This document shows, one piece after another, positions 7,268-16,311 of a stretch of 34,761 nt of DNA. The stretch covers positions 1 through 34,761 of IMG/VR virus record IMGVR_UViG_3300022751_000034. The stretch is one strand, 5' to 3'. Under the pieces are notes generated by a model. That model saw nothing but the letters and a program-made list of their open reading frames with translations. It was not told the origin of the DNA and did no database searches. The stretch's first letter is position 1, and the number at the start of each line of letters is the position of its first letter. A program made the position numbers and the translations under genes. The DNA comes from a virus.

Positions 7268-8440
7268 TTAACCATTCAAATTAGTGTCGCCGTCAAGTAA
7301 TTCAAAATTTCCTGTTTTGTGTTGTGTCATTTCTGTTCCTGATAATCCAGTTGTTTTAGGCGGTACATTAGCAAGTTCTTTAGCTATTTCGAGTTTACCT
7401 TTATTGTAGCTCTTAGCTTCAATATTTTTAACGTCTTTCTCTCCTAACTCTATAAATGTGATAAACTTTGCTCTCATGTCAGGATTGTCAAACATTTGGT
7501 TGTACTTACCACTGTTAAACCTGTCAGTTAAGCCTTTTATAGTCTCAGGAGCAAGAGGTGAACCCATAAAATCTTTTATCTCATTCAGAGATTTAATTAC
7601 AGATTCAGTTTGTTCTTTACTCTTTTGAGCTATATGGTTATCTTTATTCGCTTTGTATTTATCTATAACATACTGTTGATAGTCTTTATGTTCTTTTTCG
7701 CCTTGGTCTAAGATTAACATCAATTTTTTATAATCGTGGTTAATCTCTCCGCTTTCTACTTTCTTTTCAATGTCTGCATCAATAAAAGACTTATCTTCTT
7801 CACTTAAGTTTTCTGTTCCGCGCAAAGCCATCATTTTATCAGTCATGTCGAATCTAACTAACTCTACAGGATTCATTGCTCTAAACTTAGCTATGTTTTC
7901 TAATGGAGCTTTTATTTCTTCATAAGACAATCCTGCTTTATTTAGCTCGATCTCCATTCTGATTTGAGGGTCTACTTCTGTTAAGTAGTCTTCTACTTTG
8001 GCTGTTTTAGCTTGTTCTAATTGTTCAACATAAGGCTTGATTAAAGCTTCTTTATAGGCTTCAGGAGTATCTTCATTAATCTCTAAATTCTGAGATTTAG
8101 CTAATGCAATCCAACTATCTTCTTTCACCTCATTAACTACTTCATCATCTAAAGTTAAAACATCCTCTACAGGCTTTTCTTCTTTAACTTCTTCTTTAGT
8201 AGTTTCTTTTACTTCTTCCTTAACCTCTTCTGATTGTTTTTCTTCATCTAATTTGATTTCAGTTTCAGTAACTTCTTCAGGCTTGTTTTCAGTTTTAACC
8301 TCTTCTTTGATTTCTTCTTTTGGAGCTTCTACGTTTCCGTTTAAAGTAGCATCAGTAGACAATAAATCAAAATTGGGTTTGAATGTAGCAACCTCCGCCT
8401 CTCGCGTAGTATCTTTTGCTATTGTTTCAGTATTTTCCAT
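7268..8440 (-). CDS. Putative head scaffolding protein, Glu-rich (390 aa)
   Basis: Residues about 38-110 are a low-complexity Glu/Lys/Val stretch (EVKEEVKETTKEEVKEEK). The rest is charged, helical and Lys/Glu-rich with no obvious catalytic motif, and the C-terminus is GNFELLDGDTNLNG. Highly charged helical proteins encoded between portal and capsid genes are typically scaffolds. No separate protease gene is evident. It lies 25 bases from the portal gene upstream and 42 from the capsid gene downstream. The antisense frame at 8253-8456 only reflects the Glu-rich repeat. Confidence 0.7.
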   Translation of the reverse strand: MENTETIAKDTTREAEVATFKPNFDLLSTDATLNGNVEAPKEEIKEEVKTENKPEEVTETEIKLDEEKQSEEVKEEVKETTKEEVKEEKPVEDVLTLDDEVVNEVKEDSWIALAKSQNLEINEDTPEAYKEALIKPYVEQLEQAKTAKVEDYLTEVDPQIRMEIELNKAGLSYEEIKAPLENIAKFRAMNPVELVRFDMTDKMMALRGTENLSEEDKSFIDADIEKKVESGEINHDYKKLMLILDQGEKEHKDYQQYVIDKYKANKDNHIAQKSKEQTESVIKSLNEIKDFMGSPLAPETIKGLTDRFNSGKYNQMFDNPDMRAKFITFIELGEKDVKNIEAKSYNKGKLEIAKELANVPPKTTGLSGTEMTQHKTGNFELLDGDTNLNG

Positions 8441-8465
8441 TTTGTTGTATTTTTAGTCAAATATA

Positions 8466-10685
8466 TTAAATATTCTCATTGTTTAGATTTTCAGCCTCTA
8501 TTTTATGAGCGTTTTCTGTAATTTTATTTCCTGCGGCGGCGGCCTGTACTTTTATATCAACTTCACCTTGCAAAATAATATTGTCTTTTTCGTTCAATTG
8601 ACGGTCCTCGCGGTCTTCTCTTGCTAATTGCATTTGCTGTTCTAATTGAGCTTGTTGCATTTGCTGTTGATTTGTCATCTGAGCTTGTTGGTTTTGACCT
8701 TCAATCTCTTTAATCTTAGCCCAACCATCTCTTAAGATAGCTTTTTGCTCTGTTGCTATATCTGACCACATAAATGCTAAAGCGTCTTCAGGACGTATCT
8801 CCTTAGCGTTAAGTGAAGCGTTTAACTGATCTCTCATAAATCTCATAATCTCAGCATAACGTCCACTATCTTCCAAGTGTACACCATAATCTTTAAATCC
8901 GATTAACTGAGTTACTTGTAGAAATTTATACTTACTTATTCCTAATATTTGCTCTCCTTTTTCCAATTTATAAAACGCCCAAGTTACCTTAGTACTCTCT
9001 ACAATCTTAGTTAAAGTTTTATTGATGTATTGGTATACTCCGTAAAAGAAAGGCTCTGTTATTGTCCTAGAAGCTTGAATAGCTGAATTAGTATTAGTTG
9101 CAGTTGCACTAGCCTGTATTTGTCCTTCTCTATCATTGTTAATACCTGTCATTCTATCCATCATGACTAGAATGTCGTTTTTAAATTGTACTAATGCGCC
9201 GAATGACTGACTTAATCCTAAATCATAAGTTTGTAAAATGTTATTTAAGCTTACATCTCTACCATGAAAGTTACCGCTTGCTGATGTATCATAAGTTACA
9301 AATCCATCATTTACAATATCATAGTTAATTTCTTTAACCGTTTTCTTTGCTCCTAACGCCGCCGTATTAAATCCTAAAATTGTTCCTTTATGTTTATTTA
9401 CATCTTTTAATATCTGATACATTACAATATCAAATATGTTAGACCAATTCTCCATTTCATTCATTAATGAGATACGTTTTCCGTCAACCGTTCCACATAA
9501 ATATCCTGTATATGAACCACTAAATATCTTAGTTGGGTCATCTACTCTTCTCATTTGGAACTGAGCTCGGCGCATATTAGTATCTAATTCCATCATTCCA
9601 CCTATACGAGTTGCTTCCCATAAGTCTTCTGTGTACCTTACTTCTATTTCGTATTTACCTTTTTCTACTTGCTGTTTATGCCAATCTGCGTTTTTCTCAT
9701 AAGCTTCTATATCCATTTGAGTAAATATATATTTCTCACTCGGGTCAAATGCTAATTGAGTTTCAGTTTTCTTAACTTTTTTAAAGTACATTGGACGTAC
9801 TGACTTCCATTCAATATGTATAACTTCTACTACTAATCCTCCTGATGGAGCGTACTTCATAGATGTTCCATACTGTTGAGAATAACTTTGTGGATTACTT
9901 GCAGCGTCTTGTAATTTATTAATTTGAGCCGTTGTTAATCTATATCTTCTTAATACTTCGTGTACAGACATCCATTGTCTGCATCCCATAATAGGGCTTT
10001 TTTCTAAGTAAGCATCTCCTTTTATTTCTTCATAAATAGCATCTCTAGGGTCAATACTTATGTAGTCAGTTTCACCTTCTCCATCTCTTTCTATTTTACC
10101 AAATATAATTGAGGTAATAGAACAGTTTAATAAGTCATTTGAGAACTTTTGCTTTAAATCTAATGAAGGTATTTGTTCATTAAGAATTATCTGCATGATA
10201 GTTTCTTCCTTATCTTTAGGAGACATCTTTTCAAATATTGGGTCTTCTTCGCTATCAGGTATCGGCGCTCCTTGCATTACATCTACACCTACTTTATCTC
10301 TTAGTTCAATTAACTCTTTCTTAGCTATCATAGCACCATACATAAAGCCCATCTTGTCCATTTTTTCGGACTTAGCATCTCTGTTTATAGTTTCTACTGT
10401 AGCGTTTAAAGGACGAGTCAAGAACTCTCCAACCATTAACTTAATCTTAGTGGAGTGTGCGCGGTAATCAACAAATTTAGAACGGTTTTGTCTTCCGTAT
10501 GTTTTAGTTAAGTAAAGTAAACTTTCTGGTCTTTTTACACCATTGTATGATTTAAAAGATTCATCCATTAAAGTTCTATTATAATCAGAACTTCTTAATA
10601 ATTGTTGTGCATAATCTAAATGTAGACGAACCCAATTATCGTTCTTATCTTTCTCTGGTAAAATTTGCGAAGGAAATTGCTTCAT
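8466..10685 (-). CDS. Portal protein
   Basis: The 739-aa protein lies directly after TerL and before the scaffold and capsid genes. Its portal-like features include MTGINNDREGQIQASATATN (the Gly/Ser/Ala-rich segment before the long clip/stem helices), then a helical region (SRTITEPFFYGVYQYINKTL), and a Gln-rich C-terminal coiled coil (QQAQMTNQQQMQQAQLEQQM). Size and architecture fit the large portals of Bacteroidota podoviruses. It forms the dodecameric DNA channel at one capsid vertex. Family recognition is by pattern and gene order. Confidence 0.85.
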   Translation of the reverse strand: MKQFPSQILPEKDKNDNWVRLHLDYAQQLLRSSDYNRTLMDESFKSYNGVKRPESLLYLTKTYGRQNRSKFVDYRAHSTKIKLMVGEFLTRPLNATVETINRDAKSEKMDKMGFMYGAMIAKKELIELRDKVGVDVMQGAPIPDSEEDPIFEKMSPKDKEETIMQIILNEQIPSLDLKQKFSNDLLNCSITSIIFGKIERDGEGETDYISIDPRDAIYEEIKGDAYLEKSPIMGCRQWMSVHEVLRRYRLTTAQINKLQDAASNPQSYSQQYGTSMKYAPSGGLVVEVIHIEWKSVRPMYFKKVKKTETQLAFDPSEKYIFTQMDIEAYEKNADWHKQQVEKGKYEIEVRYTEDLWEATRIGGMMELDTNMRRAQFQMRRVDDPTKIFSGSYTGYLCGTVDGKRISLMNEMENWSNIFDIVMYQILKDVNKHKGTILGFNTAALGAKKTVKEINYDIVNDGFVTYDTSASGNFHGRDVSLNNILQTYDLGLSQSFGALVQFKNDILVMMDRMTGINNDREGQIQASATATNTNSAIQASRTITEPFFYGVYQYINKTLTKIVESTKVTWAFYKLEKGEQILGISKYKFLQVTQLIGFKDYGVHLEDSGRYAEIMRFMRDQLNASLNAKEIRPEDALAFMWSDIATEQKAILRDGWAKIKEIEGQNQQAQMTNQQQMQQAQLEQQMQLAREDREDRQLNEKDNIILQGEVDIKVQAAAAGNKITENAHKIEAENLNNENI

Positions 10686-10724
10686 GGATATTAATTTTAC
10701 TCAAAAATAGTAAAAATAAGATAA

Positions 10725-12755
10725 CTAACTACCAAATCCTTCATAATCTGTTTCAGGATTAATAGGTCTTGTAAATTCTCCTACTGGAACTACATTACCA
10801 TTTTTATCTTGAGTCCATCCGCCGAGACTAAAAGGGTCTTCTTTCTCTTGGTAAGTATCATCTCTTGGCGCTGCTGTTAAGCTAATAGATTGCATCAAAG
10901 CAATACCATAAGCATCTGCTAAGTCATTATCACTTCCTATCTCTACTTCATCAAAGTTACCTAATTGATTAATTAATTCAGGAAACCAAATATTTTGAAT
11001 ATAGTCATGTATAGAAGATTGCATAGCCCCTACCATTAAAGGACGGCTATAGGCGTTTAATGACACCCAAAATTCATGTGACTGCTCACTATTCATACTC
11101 TCAAACTTAGTAGGTCTTGGAGCTAAATACTTCATGCAATTACTATCCTTGTACCAATTAATAATACCTGAGCTACTAGCCTTATCTCCTAATGTATTTC
11201 CCACTAAATCATAATAAATAGATAGCTTTAAACACATATCAAAGAATATTTCTTTTCTTTTAGGTCTCGTAGATATAACTGCTACTGGCATATTAAAAGG
11301 AACTCCGAATGGATTGGCTCGTGTTATTACACACATAGCTCCTAATGATTTAGAAACACCTTTATCCTGATCGTAAGGGTCAATTCCAGCTACATATAAA
11401 TTTTTATACTTCTTATCAGGATGGTATTCATCAAGTATTAGGATACAATCTCCTTCATCATCTGTATCTTTCGCTGGAACAGCTTTTACTCTTAGTGGAT
11501 TCAATCTTTCTAATGTACCTTCTTTAGTTACCCACTCTAGTTTCCACTTTGAGTATTTTGACTTACTTACAGTTATTTGGTCCTGTTGCTCATTAATTTT
11601 CTGTATATCGAAGTTGTTACTAAACATCTTTCTAAATATCTCTGCCTGTGTAAGTGGATTATTCTGTAAGTGTTCCAAATAAAGCTTCAACTCACCTTTT
11701 TTTAGTTCTTCACGTTCTTTTAAAATATCTGCCTTAGCCGCTTCTAAATCTTCGCATCCTACTAATTGGTAAGGTTTATAAATCTTAGATAGATTCGGCG
11801 TTATACCAATTACTTTTCCTTTTCTTGTGGCTCCACCATAATAAGGTTTCTTAAATCTCTCTCCTGTTAATACAAACATAATTGCATTAAAGTCTTTCAG
11901 ATTCTCTACTAAGAATTTAAAATCTTTTGAGCCTTTATTAATATTACCACCTGTACCAAACATATACATTACACCTACCTGAACTCCGCCGTCTGTTAAA
12001 GCATCTTTTGTAGCTGAGTAAAACTCTTTCCAATTTTCAAACTCTCCTGTTTCTTCACATATAACATCATTCAAATATGTTCCCTTTAATATATTAGGGT
12101 TGTTATGCGCAGTTCTTATGTATATCTCACTCTTTATTCCTTTCTCTACGTCTTTACCATTCTCTACTACTATATATCCTGAAGTAATTTCTTCTTCATT
12201 CTTAGTCAACTGATTAAGTTTAAATTCAGGTACTAATAAAGATTCTGATATTTTAAGCTTCTTAATGAAGTCATCTGCATAAGTCTTCTTTCCTGCTGCT
12301 ACACCTGCATGGTAAGCAGGCATGAATCTATAACCATAATCGACTACTGCTTTCTGAAAGAACTCTGATACACCTGCTCTACGCTTCTTAGGTAGAACTA
12401 AGTTTAAGTTATTGTCTTTACAGAAGTCTACTATATAAGCCATCTGTAAGTGCATATCACAAAAGTCAGGAGTTATTACACCTGATACAGTAGCCATAGA
12501 GTTAAAATTCATGTAATAATAGAATCTCCCTGGTAAAAATATACCTCCTGTTTGGTAGCCATTAATACATCTGTACAACTGCTCGGTCCAATATTGTTCA
12601 TATTCAGGAGTGCCTACACATTTAGGGTTTCTTACACTATCTGCGTATTCAGGTATACCGTATACTACTACGGGGTTGCTGCAAAAATTTTTCCCTTTGA
12701 TATATGGAATTTGCGGTATCGGCAACTCTTCTATTCGTTTTCCTGCGTAATTCAT
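10725..12755 (-). CDS. terL: Terminase large subunit (TerL)
   Basis: ATP-driven packaging motor with nuclease, 676 aa. A Walker A-like segment is PKKRRAGVS (residues 122-130), a deviant P-loop of the kind seen in terminases. Walker B is LNDVICEETGEF (228-239) with the D230...E234/E235 acidic cluster. The RNase H-like nuclease domain shows YVAGIDPYDQD (D459) and a distal SDNDLADAYGIA (D611/D614). The start at 12755 is 2 bases after the stop of the candidate small terminase (12758), so the two are translationally linked. The portal follows after 39 bases. Host-range and packaging type cannot be read from the sequence. Confidence 0.9.
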   Translation of the reverse strand: MNYAGKRIEELPIPQIPYIKGKNFCSNPVVVYGIPEYADSVRNPKCVGTPEYEQYWTEQLYRCINGYQTGGIFLPGRFYYYMNFNSMATVSGVITPDFCDMHLQMAYIVDFCKDNNLNLVLPKKRRAGVSEFFQKAVVDYGYRFMPAYHAGVAAGKKTYADDFIKKLKISESLLVPEFKLNQLTKNEEEITSGYIVVENGKDVEKGIKSEIYIRTAHNNPNILKGTYLNDVICEETGEFENWKEFYSATKDALTDGGVQVGVMYMFGTGGNINKGSKDFKFLVENLKDFNAIMFVLTGERFKKPYYGGATRKGKVIGITPNLSKIYKPYQLVGCEDLEAAKADILKEREELKKGELKLYLEHLQNNPLTQAEIFRKMFSNNFDIQKINEQQDQITVSKSKYSKWKLEWVTKEGTLERLNPLRVKAVPAKDTDDEGDCILILDEYHPDKKYKNLYVAGIDPYDQDKGVSKSLGAMCVITRANPFGVPFNMPVAVISTRPKRKEIFFDMCLKLSIYYDLVGNTLGDKASSSGIINWYKDSNCMKYLAPRPTKFESMNSEQSHEFWVSLNAYSRPLMVGAMQSSIHDYIQNIWFPELINQLGNFDEVEIGSDNDLADAYGIALMQSISLTAAPRDDTYQEKEDPFSLGGWTQDKNGNVVPVGEFTRPINPETDYEGFGS

Positions 12756-12757
12756 TG

Positions 12758-13303
12758 CTAGTTTCTTTTAGCTGTTACTGCGTAAAACATTTTCTGATTA
12801 GACTCCATTTTTTCTAACCAACTTATCTTTACATTACCCTTTAGTTCGCCGTCCATTAGTTTTTCTTCAACTATCTCTTCTTCTATACTTCTAATGGCTT
12901 TTCTGAATCTATCAATGCTGTCCATAGCATTCTTAATGCCATTTGTAGTACTGTCTTCTTCTAGTATTTGAAGTAAGGAGTCAATCTTCTTATTATACAT
13001 CTCTACTAATTCAATATTTCTATTGTACTGTAAAGATTTATAGGCTTCTATGGCTTTTTTTAGTTTCTGAGGGCGTTTATCTTCATCAAGTATGTTAGGC
13101 ATATTATCTTGCCATACATGCCATATAGACTTTGATACTCTTTGTCGCTCAGGGAATTGTCGGTAAATTGAATTGTAATCGTAACAAAGTATGACAAAAA
13201 GTACTTCTTTGTCTGTTAGTAGTCCTAATTCAGGACTCAACTTAACGCAATCACTATGCAGTAAAACGTTGTTTTTTTGGTCTATATAAAATAAATACGA
13301 CAT
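12758..13303 (-). CDS. Candidate small terminase or packaging accessory protein (181 aa)
   Basis: The protein is mainly helical and charged. Residues 95-165 contain a long likely coiled coil (YNKKIDSLLQILEEDSTTNG and SIDRFRKAIRSIEEEIVEEK). It is encoded immediately before TerL (2-base gap), the usual place of a small terminase, and coiled-coil oligomerisation would fit. I see no clear DNA-binding helix-turn-helix, so a different packaging factor remains possible. The HNH gene ends 1 base before its start (stop at 13305). Confidence 0.55.
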   Translation of the reverse strand: MSYLFYIDQKNNVLLHSDCVKLSPELGLLTDKEVLFVILCYDYNSIYRQFPERQRVSKSIWHVWQDNMPNILDEDKRPQKLKKAIEAYKSLQYNRNIELVEMYNKKIDSLLQILEEDSTTNGIKNAMDSIDRFRKAIRSIEEEIVEEKLMDGELKGNVKISWLEKMESNQKMFYAVTAKRN

Positions 13304-13304
13304 A

Positions 13305-13832
13305 TTATAATAATTTACAATTTATCCTGTTTCTCTTTTTACCACTTAGCATTGCAGCTACATACGTATGGCTTAACCCAAGCTCTTTTCTTAAATCACT
13401 TATACATTCATAAACCTTTCCATTAACAGTATTTATAACTTGTTTTGATAATTTATGATTTAACCCTTTCCTTAATTTATTTCTAGCTACTGTTAAACTT
13501 ATCGCTTTTTCCGAAACTTTTAATAATCCAGTCCTATATGCATGTATTGCGTTTTCAGACATGGTACACCATTCTAAATTAGAAACATGATTATTTAACT
13601 TATTACCGTCTTTGTGATTAACCTCTGGCTTATTCTCAGGATTATTAATGAATGCAATAGCAACTAATCTGTGTAGACTATAGTTTTTCTTTTTACAATC
13701 ACTATATATAGAAACACTCCTGTAGCCATTGTGTCCTATCCACGATTTTATAAAGATGTTGTTTTTTTTACTCCAAACGTCTCCGTTTTCATTTACGAGA
13801 TAATTGCCGCATCCTAAAATTTCTTTCATCAT
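13305..13832 (-). CDS. Free-standing HNH homing endonuclease
   Basis: The 175-aa protein has an N-terminal NUMOD4-like segment (VNENGDVWSKKN), an HNH core (SLHRLVAIAFINN with H54, then EVNHKDGNKLNNHVSNLEW with N72-H73), and a C-terminal NUMOD1-like helix-turn-helix (CISDLRKELGLSHTYVAAML). It belongs to the selfish endonucleases that spread between phage genomes. It is placed between a terminator (13848-13882) and the packaging genes, abutting the next gene by one base. It therefore seems inserted at an operon boundary and is probably expressed at low level by read-through. No intron structure is seen around it. Confidence 0.9.
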   Translation of the reverse strand: MMKEILGCGNYLVNENGDVWSKKNNIFIKSWIGHNGYRSVSIYSDCKKKNYSLHRLVAIAFINNPENKPEVNHKDGNKLNNHVSNLEWCTMSENAIHAYRTGLLKVSEKAISLTVARNKLRKGLNHKLSKQVINTVNGKVYECISDLRKELGLSHTYVAAMLSGKKRNRINCKLL

Positions 13833-13847
13833 ATTATTTCTTTATGC

Positions 13848-13882
13848 AAAAAAGCAACGGTGCAAATCTCTTGCCCGTTGCT
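13848..13882 (-). terminator. Intrinsic terminator before the HNH gene
   Basis: AGCAACGG (13853-13860) pairs with CCGTTGCT (13875-13882), and on the minus strand six U follow. It ends the transcript of the 13900-14085 gene and isolates the late packaging genes from the upstream early genes. Confidence 0.85.
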
Positions 13883-13899
13883 AAATTAAACAATTTTTA

Positions 13900-14085
13900 T
13901 TAATGTTTGTAATTTCTCTTATAAACTACACTTGTTTCCATATATCTCTTAAAGTATTTAGGAGTATCTTGGTATTGTTGGTTATGCTCTTTTAGGATTT
14001 GTTTATCCTCATTAGCTATTACAATCCATGCTATACATCCGCCGATACCGAAAATGAATATACCTTGTAAGATTGTTTTAAGCAT
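13900..14085 (-). CDS. Small single-pass membrane protein (61 aa)
   Basis: I chose the ATG at 14085 (MLKTILQ...) because it overlaps the stop of the upstream gene (14078-14080). An in-frame ATG at 14097 would add four residues inside that gene. Residues 4-23 (TILQGIFIFGIGGCIAWIVI) form a membrane segment; the remaining tail is polar. No family recognised. It is the last gene before a strong terminator. Confidence 0.6.
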   Translation of the reverse strand: MLKTILQGIFIFGIGGCIAWIVIANEDKQILKEHNQQYQDTPKYFKRYMETSVVYKRNYKH

Positions 14086-14392
14086 TTTTATCCGCAAATT
14101 CTTTTGTCATATATTTAGAACCTTTTTCAACAAAATACGTCCTGTTATGTTCCGAATAAAGCCTTTTTCTGAACTTATCCGAAAAATAATCCTGAACTTT
14201 AACTCCATCGCCATCTTCCATATCAATGAATTTGGTCATACTCATATACTCCATATTTGTATATCCTCTATAACCATGTTCTTTTCTAAGTGTTTTTGCC
14301 TCAGCTCCACTTGGCACGTAAACAGTTCCTGTTGTGAATAGCTCCTGTATTGCAGCGTCTATCATTCTTGTTGTTTTTCCTGATCTTCTCAT
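14078..14392 (-). CDS. Small P-loop protein (104 aa)
   Basis: The protein starts MRRSGKTTRMIDAAIQ, with the GKTT of a Walker A motif at residues 5-8 and no room for the usual first glycine. A stop codon lies just upstream in frame (TAA-ATT-ATG), so the start cannot be earlier. This N-terminal arrangement recurs in small phage ATPase-like proteins; I see no Walker B with confidence, so NTP binding without hydrolysis is possible. The palindrome at 14407-14424 lies 15 bases upstream of the ATG, suggesting its own regulation. Confidence 0.65.
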   Translation of the reverse strand: MRRSGKTTRMIDAAIQELFTTGTVYVPSGAEAKTLRKEHGYRGYTNMEYMSMTKFIDMEDGDGVKVQDYFSDKFRKRLYSEHNRTYFVEKGSKYMTKEFADKNA

Positions 14393-14406
14393 AATTTACT
14401 TGTTTT

Positions 14407-14424
14407 TTATTCAACTTTGAATAA
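14407..14424. promoter_or_regulatory. Palindromic element TTATTCAA-CT-TTGAATAA
   Basis: A copy of the seven-member palindrome family, between the stop of the nuclease gene (14429) and the ATG of the P-loop gene (14392). Confidence 0.75.
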
Positions 14425-14428
14425 TTCT

Positions 14429-15259
14429 TTAGAACCACTCATCGTCTACGGTTATTGTTTTAGTTTCTATTACTGTTTCGGCTGTTATGTTAATAGTATT
14501 ACTTAAATCATCTAGTATTTCATCTTTAAATGTAGCTAATAGCACTTCAATGTCGTTTTTAAGATAGTTAACATTTACCACATGGTTCTCAAAACTTACT
14601 AATCTATCATTCTCATCCCACTTTGGAACTATTAAGTCTATGAATAGTCTTTCGCATTTCCGTCCAGTTAATTTTTCAAAATGTCTGGCGTAATAACTTA
14701 ATTGAAAGCTGATTTTCGTAAATTTCGTATTAGGCAGATGTTCAAATGGTGCGTTTAGCCAAGGTTGGTCTTTTACAACTTCAAATAAGCTCGGTAATCC
14801 TTTTTGAAAACATTTCCAATCTCCTTTATGGAATCTACTGTCTTTACGATTAGTTACTATACAAGTTGCATCTGTACTACCTGCCGATCTAGTTTCTAAA
14901 TCATATACTGTAACTTGATTATACACGCTATGATAATCTTTATACTTAGCTAGTACATAAGGTATAAGTTCTTTTAAATCGTCATCAGTAGGTAGGATTG
15001 TAGCTGTTTGCAGGTATCTTTCTAAGGCGTTATCGACTCTTGTTCCTTGTTCTGCCGTCTTAGCCCATTTTGCTTTTAGGTCATCGGCGGATGAAGAACC
15101 ATATTTAGCTATCTGCTTACTTATCTTATCTGCATCAAACTTCTTTACTAGCTTACCATATAAGGCAGAAAATGAGATGTATTGATTACCTTTTGAATCA
15201 AAGTATTTATGCTCATTAGGCTCTAAATACACCTCATTTTTGAATAGATTGTGAATCAT
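14429..15259 (-). CDS. PD-(D/E)XK-superfamily nuclease, RecB/Cas4-like
   Basis: The 276-aa protein has the ordered motifs of RecB-type exonucleases: EQGTRVDNALERYL (residues 70-83, equivalent of the GxxxH helix), GSTDATCI (127-134, D130 as metal ligand), LFEVVKD (158-164, E160 and K163, spaced ExxK instead of the usual ExK) and FQLSYYARHFEKLTG (185-199, the QxxxY motif). Roles in phages include recombination, end processing and host DNA breakdown. Its stop is followed by the P-loop gene, and the gene upstream (15261-16070) is separated by one base, so they probably act together. Confidence 0.7.
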   Translation of the reverse strand: MIHNLFKNEVYLEPNEHKYFDSKGNQYISFSALYGKLVKKFDADKISKQIAKYGSSSADDLKAKWAKTAEQGTRVDNALERYLQTATILPTDDDLKELIPYVLAKYKDYHSVYNQVTVYDLETRSAGSTDATCIVTNRKDSRFHKGDWKCFQKGLPSLFEVVKDQPWLNAPFEHLPNTKFTKISFQLSYYARHFEKLTGRKCERLFIDLIVPKWDENDRLVSFENHVVNVNYLKNDIEVLLATFKDEILDDLSNTINITAETVIETKTITVDDEWF

Positions 15260-15260
15260 A

Positions 15261-16070
15261 TTACTTAGCTAATTTAATAGGTTCTGCTACTCTAAGTTCT
15301 CCTAAAGGAGTTCCTTCAGCATCCGCGAAAGGTGCTTTTAATTTTTCTTTTGCCTCTACATCTAATTCGCTAATATTCAAATCAGCAGGATTAATATCTA
15401 AAACAGGCTTTTCGGTTTCCTTTACCTCCTCTTCATCAATATCATTATCTTCTACTTCATCAGGGCGTATAACTAAGCAACCTAATTTCTCTAATACTGA
15501 TTGACAATAATCTGCGCGATCCTCAGCACTCATTTCATTTAATGCTGTTACATCTACGTTCTTATCCTTACCGTGACGTACATAAGACATCATAATCTCT
15601 TCGTCAGTTACTTTCTTAAGTCCTTTAGCATACTGATCTACTTCTTCTAAGATAGCATCAATAATATTCATTACCGTGTCGTAGTACTCATAAGCATCCA
15701 TTACATCTACTTTAGGCGTAATAAGATTTTGAGTTTTGTTGTCGAATACCGCGCTTGTACACTTAATTTTAAAGAAACCATCCACTCCTTTCTCAAATTC
15801 TAAAGAAACAATGTCGGCTTGTTCTAATAAGGTTTGTTTCTCATGTTTACCTGTACTTTCAGATATTAATCCGCAAATTTCTAAAGCGAAATATCTTAAT
15901 TCTTTGATCTTATCCTCTAAATCTAGGTGGATTGGCGTACGAATTGTATCTTTAAAGGAGTTAATTACTAGTTTGTTTTCTTTATAAACTTCGTATGTAC
16001 CTTCTAGGACTAATCCTTTAAGCCCTGATACATTTAGGCTAATCTTTCTTAACGTGCGTTCTTTTGACAT
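15261..16070 (-). CDS. Unknown protein paired with the nuclease (269 aa)
   Basis: Family not recognised. Residues 1-175 look like a mixed alpha/beta domain. The C-terminal third is acidic and low-complexity (VEDNDIDEEEVKETEKP), as often found in single-stranded-DNA-binding or recombination partner proteins. It is separated by one base from the nuclease gene downstream, which suggests a shared recombination or DNA-processing job (inference). The leader AAAAACCAAATAAATATG matches those at 2402 and 5268. Confidence 0.6.
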   Translation of the reverse strand: MSKERTLRKISLNVSGLKGLVLEGTYEVYKENKLVINSFKDTIRTPIHLDLEDKIKELRYFALEICGLISESTGKHEKQTLLEQADIVSLEFEKGVDGFFKIKCTSAVFDNKTQNLITPKVDVMDAYEYYDTVMNIIDAILEEVDQYAKGLKKVTDEEIMMSYVRHGKDKNVDVTALNEMSAEDRADYCQSVLEKLGCLVIRPDEVEDNDIDEEEVKETEKPVLDINPADLNISELDVEAKEKLKAPFADAEGTPLGELRVAEPIKLAK

Positions 16071-16083
16071 ATTTATTTGGTTT

Positions 16084-16281
16084 TTAGGTTATTACTATTT
16101 TATTTATACCGTTTTCCTTAGTGAATCTATAACCATAAGGTTTACCCATAATGTCGTTGTCGAACATTTGTTTTAATTCCTTCTTATTATTTTTTCTTAA
16201 ATCGGTAAGTATTGCGTTCATTCTATCCTCTTCTGAGGAATTAAAAAACTGCTGTTGCTGATACTCGTCTTGACTTGCCAT
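16084..16281 (-). CDS. Small hypothetical protein (65 aa)
   Basis: Polar and Gln/Asn-rich, with a helical middle (AILTDLRKNNKKELKQMFDN) and a beta-like end (YGYRFTKENGINKIVIT). No recognised domain. It has a 13-base gap to the 269-aa gene and the CCAAATAAG-type leader seen before several genes here, so it is likely the first gene of that set. Confidence 0.5.
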   Translation of the reverse strand: MASQDEYQQQQFFNSSEEDRMNAILTDLRKNNKKELKQMFDNDIMGKPYGYRFTKENGINKIVIT

Positions 16282-16311
16282 GTTTCTTATTTGGTGGCGT
16301 AACCGCCTCTG

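Noticed and set aside
8253-8456. Plus-strand open frame of 67 codons
   Set aside because: Antisense of the Glu-rich repeat of the scaffold-like gene.
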